This document shows, one piece after another, positions 5,913-7,135 of a stretch of DNA of 7,135 nt. The translations under genes and the position numbers were made by a program. This stretch comes from an uncultured Eubacteriales bacterium (GTDB lineage: Bacteria; Bacillota_A; Clostridia; Oscillospirales; CAG-272), in NCBI GenBank assembly GCA_900557635.1, contig USTB01000040.1, positions 1-7,135 of the forward strand. The letters are read 5' to 3'. A model generated the notes under the pieces. It was not told the origin of the DNA. It did no database searches and was given only the letters and a program-made list of their open reading frames with translations. The stretch's first letter is position 1. Each line of letters opens with the position of its first letter.

Positions 5913-6830
5913 ATGAGAAAACAAAGAAGCGGCATCCGCGCCGAGCGTCTGTTCTTTGCCCTGTGTATCCTGTTTGCGGGAATTCTTGCCGCCTTTTTCG
6001 CCATACGCGCAGAGAAAGCCGCCGACGCGTCCCGTCAGATCGTGCAGGGACAGCAACGACGTGCGCTCCTTGAACTGACCGAACGCACCGAGCGGATCTG
6101 CGCCGCACTGTCCGAGCTGAATTGCGGCGTGACGGCGGAACGCGCGTCCGAACTTTATCTCACGCTTGCCGCCGATGCCGCAACGGCGCAGAGCTGTGCC
6201 GTTTCCGTGCCCATGAAGGACTCCCTGTCGCGCGGAATCCTCCGTTTTCTCTCCGTCTGCACCGCACCGCGCAGAGAGGATATTCCCGCGCAGCTCAAAT
6301 ACGGAGAAGATCTGCTGTGCGTTCTGCAAAGCGCCGCCCTGCACCCGTCCGACACCGTGTACCTGACCGCCGATGCCCTCTCCGATGCCGAAAACGTTCA
6401 ACCTGTGATCCGCCGGAGTGAACGTACAGACGATACTGTGACCCCGAGTGACGCACGCCGTCGCGCGCTCCGTTATCTCGGATGCACCCTCTCTCTCAGG
6501 CGCGAGAAGGACGGCGAACCGTCGGAATGCTACCGCTTTTCCTGTGAAAACGGCTTTTGCGACATTTCCCGCACCGACGGCTCGCTCGTCTGTCTTGCAG
6601 TCTACCGCGAGAACCTCGGCACGGTCTGCGACGGGGATGCCATGAGCCGCTCGGTCTCCCGATTTTGGCAAAGGGCGGGCGTTGACAGCTTTCTGCCGCT
6701 CAGTGTCGCCGTGCATGACGGCTTGCAATACGGCGAATACCGTGTGAAGGGAACGCGCTTTCTCCTCTGCCTGTCATCCTCCACCTCCCGTCCCGCCGCC
6801 TTTTTTCGTCTGCCGCAGCACGGAAAATAG
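5913..6830 (+). CDS. Membrane-anchored protein, possibly a short YpeB-like germination protein
   Basis: 305 residues. A basic N-terminus is followed by one membrane segment (about 12-32), so the rest probably lies outside the cytoplasm or, in a spore, on the cortex side. The body has two parts. A mostly helical region (35-145) holds RRALLELTERTERICAALSEL (49-69, shown in part) and resembles the YpeB N-terminal region. A later part (about 177-275) recalls YpeB/PepSY repeats: SDARRRALRYLG (179-190) and SRFWQRAGVDSFLPLSV (249-265). YpeB helps stabilise the cortex-lytic enzyme SleB in spores, but is about 450 residues; the end of the last PepSY unit is missing here and no sleB is nearby. It carries 13 cysteines, many for an exported protein. 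The ATG at 5913 has GGGAGG at 5899-5904. A long minus-strand frame opposite (5859-6728) lacks a ribosome binding site and runs into the holB promoter. The coding call is firm; the family assignment is tentative. Confidence 0.8.
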   Translation: MRKQRSGIRAERLFFALCILFAGILAAFFAIRAEKAADASRQIVQGQQRRALLELTERTERICAALSELNCGVTAERASELYLTLAADAATAQSCAVSVPMKDSLSRGILRFLSVCTAPRREDIPAQLKYGEDLLCVLQSAALHPSDTVYLTADALSDAENVQPVIRRSERTDDTVTPSDARRRALRYLGCTLSLRREKDGEPSECYRFSCENGFCDISRTDGSLVCLAVYRENLGTVCDGDAMSRSVSRFWQRAGVDSFLPLSVAVHDGLQYGEYRVKGTRFLLCLSSSTSRPAAFFRLPQHGK

Positions 6831-6856
6831 GCGAGAAACACGCCAAAAAATCCAGA

Positions 6857-6882
6857 AGCGGGGTATGTTTGCGCTGTTTTTT
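6857..6882 (+). terminator. Weak candidate terminator after the YpeB-like gene
   Basis: AGCG (6857-6860) can pair with CGCT (6872-6875), followed closely by six T (6877-6882). The four-base stem with an 11-base loop is weak, so the position of the T-run behind a stop codon is the main support. Confidence 0.25.
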
Positions 6883-6904
6883 GACAAAATGTGCGCCACC
6901 CCTC

Positions 6905-6933
6905 TTGACAAATGCGAAAAACTGTCCTATACT
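6905..6933 (+). promoter_or_regulatory. Sigma-A promoter driving the TPP riboswitch transcript
   Basis: TTGACA (6905-6910) and TATACT (6928-6933) are separated by 17 bases, close to consensus. The transcript should begin near 6940, a few bases before the P1 stem of the riboswitch. Confidence 0.88.
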
Positions 6934-6950
6934 GTCATTACCGCAATTCG

Positions 6951-7044
6951 AATAATCAGGGGTGCCGACCGGATCGGCTGAGACGGAAGAATTCTTCCGA
7001 ACCCTTGCACCTGATATGGGTAATACCAGCGTAGGAAGATTATT
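6951..7044 (+). ncRNA. TPP (thiamin pyrophosphate) riboswitch, thi-box
   Basis: Binds thiamin pyrophosphate in the nascent mRNA and normally lowers expression of thiamin synthesis or uptake genes. P1 is perfect: AATAATC (6951-6957) with GATTATT (7038-7044). P2 pairs GGGGT with ACCC. P3 is GCCGA/TCGGC, followed by the signature CTGAGA (6978-6983). An optional P3a hairpin CGGAAG-AATT-CTTCCG follows. The second signature is CCTGATATGGGTAATACCAG, then CGTAGG. All conserved elements are in order. The controlled gene lies beyond the window. Confidence 0.96.
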
Positions 7045-7135
7045 GCAGATCGCAAGCTCTCAATCCGCACGGGTATTCGTTGTTGCACCTTTACAAAGTT
7101 ACCGGCAGAGTTGTCCGTAGGAACCAGGGAATATT
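7045..7135 (+). other. Region after the riboswitch; expression platform not resolved
   Basis: 91 bases follow the aptamer to the window end. I see no strong hairpin with a T-run and no start codon with a good ribosome binding site. AGGGA at 7126-7130 could be a ribosome binding site for a gene starting just past the edge. Whether control is by termination or by blocking translation cannot be decided here. Confidence 0.4.

Noticed and set aside
5859..6728. Minus-strand open frame of 289 codons opposite the YpeB-like gene
   Set aside because: It has no ribosome binding site and ends inside the holB promoter. The plus-strand frame has GGGAGG and a membrane segment.
6831..6850. GGCG/CGCC hairpin followed by AAAAAA after the plus-strand stop
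   Set aside because: The A-run is on the wrong side for a plus-strand terminator, and on the minus strand the T-run comes before the stem.

Overview
The window looks like chromosomal DNA from a spore-forming, Gram-positive, anaerobic member of the Clostridia. My best guess is the Oscillospiraceae/Ruminococcaceae group. The reasons are the gene order delta'-RicT-ferredoxin-tRNA methyltransferase (compare holB-yaaT-yabA-yabB in Bacillus), fairly GC-rich coding sequence, GGAGG-type ribosome binding sites, and sigma-A promoters with near-consensus TTGACA/TATAAT boxes. No mobile element, CRISPR array, rRNA or tRNA was seen.

Minus strand, read from right to left. A strong promoter (5858-5887) and a leader of about 160 nt precede holB (DNA polymerase III delta', 4664-5692). 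ricT follows (PSP1-domain protein of the RicAFT/Y complex, 3058-4608). Right after ricT lies a gene that does not belong to the classical cluster: a lipoprotein solute-binding protein of an ABC sugar-type importer (1450-2964). It has its own promoter (3006-3034) and a strong terminator (1392-1434), and no permease or ATPase gene is nearby. Next is a 56-residue 2[4Fe-4S] ferredoxin (976-1146) with its own near-perfect promoter (1177-1205) and a small terminator (883-904). The last minus-strand gene is a YabB/TrmN6-type tRNA adenine methyltransferase (about 716 down to the window start, 3' end missing). A long perfect hairpin (795-832) sits in the gap before it.

Plus strand, right side. Divergent from holB is a 305-residue membrane-anchored protein (5913-6830). 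It most resembles a short version of the spore-germination protein YpeB, but that assignment is tentative. Beyond it, a consensus promoter (6905-6933) drives a TPP (thiamin pyrophosphate) riboswitch (6951-7044). The thiamin gene it controls lies past the window end.

Most of the window is ordinary housekeeping. The parts worth a second look are the solute-binding protein inserted in the cluster, the long disordered tail of RicT, a 10-base word (TGTCCGATTC on the minus strand) present once in each of three separate noncoding gaps, the reduced YpeB-like protein, and unexplained leader elements upstream of holB, ferredoxin and the methyltransferase.
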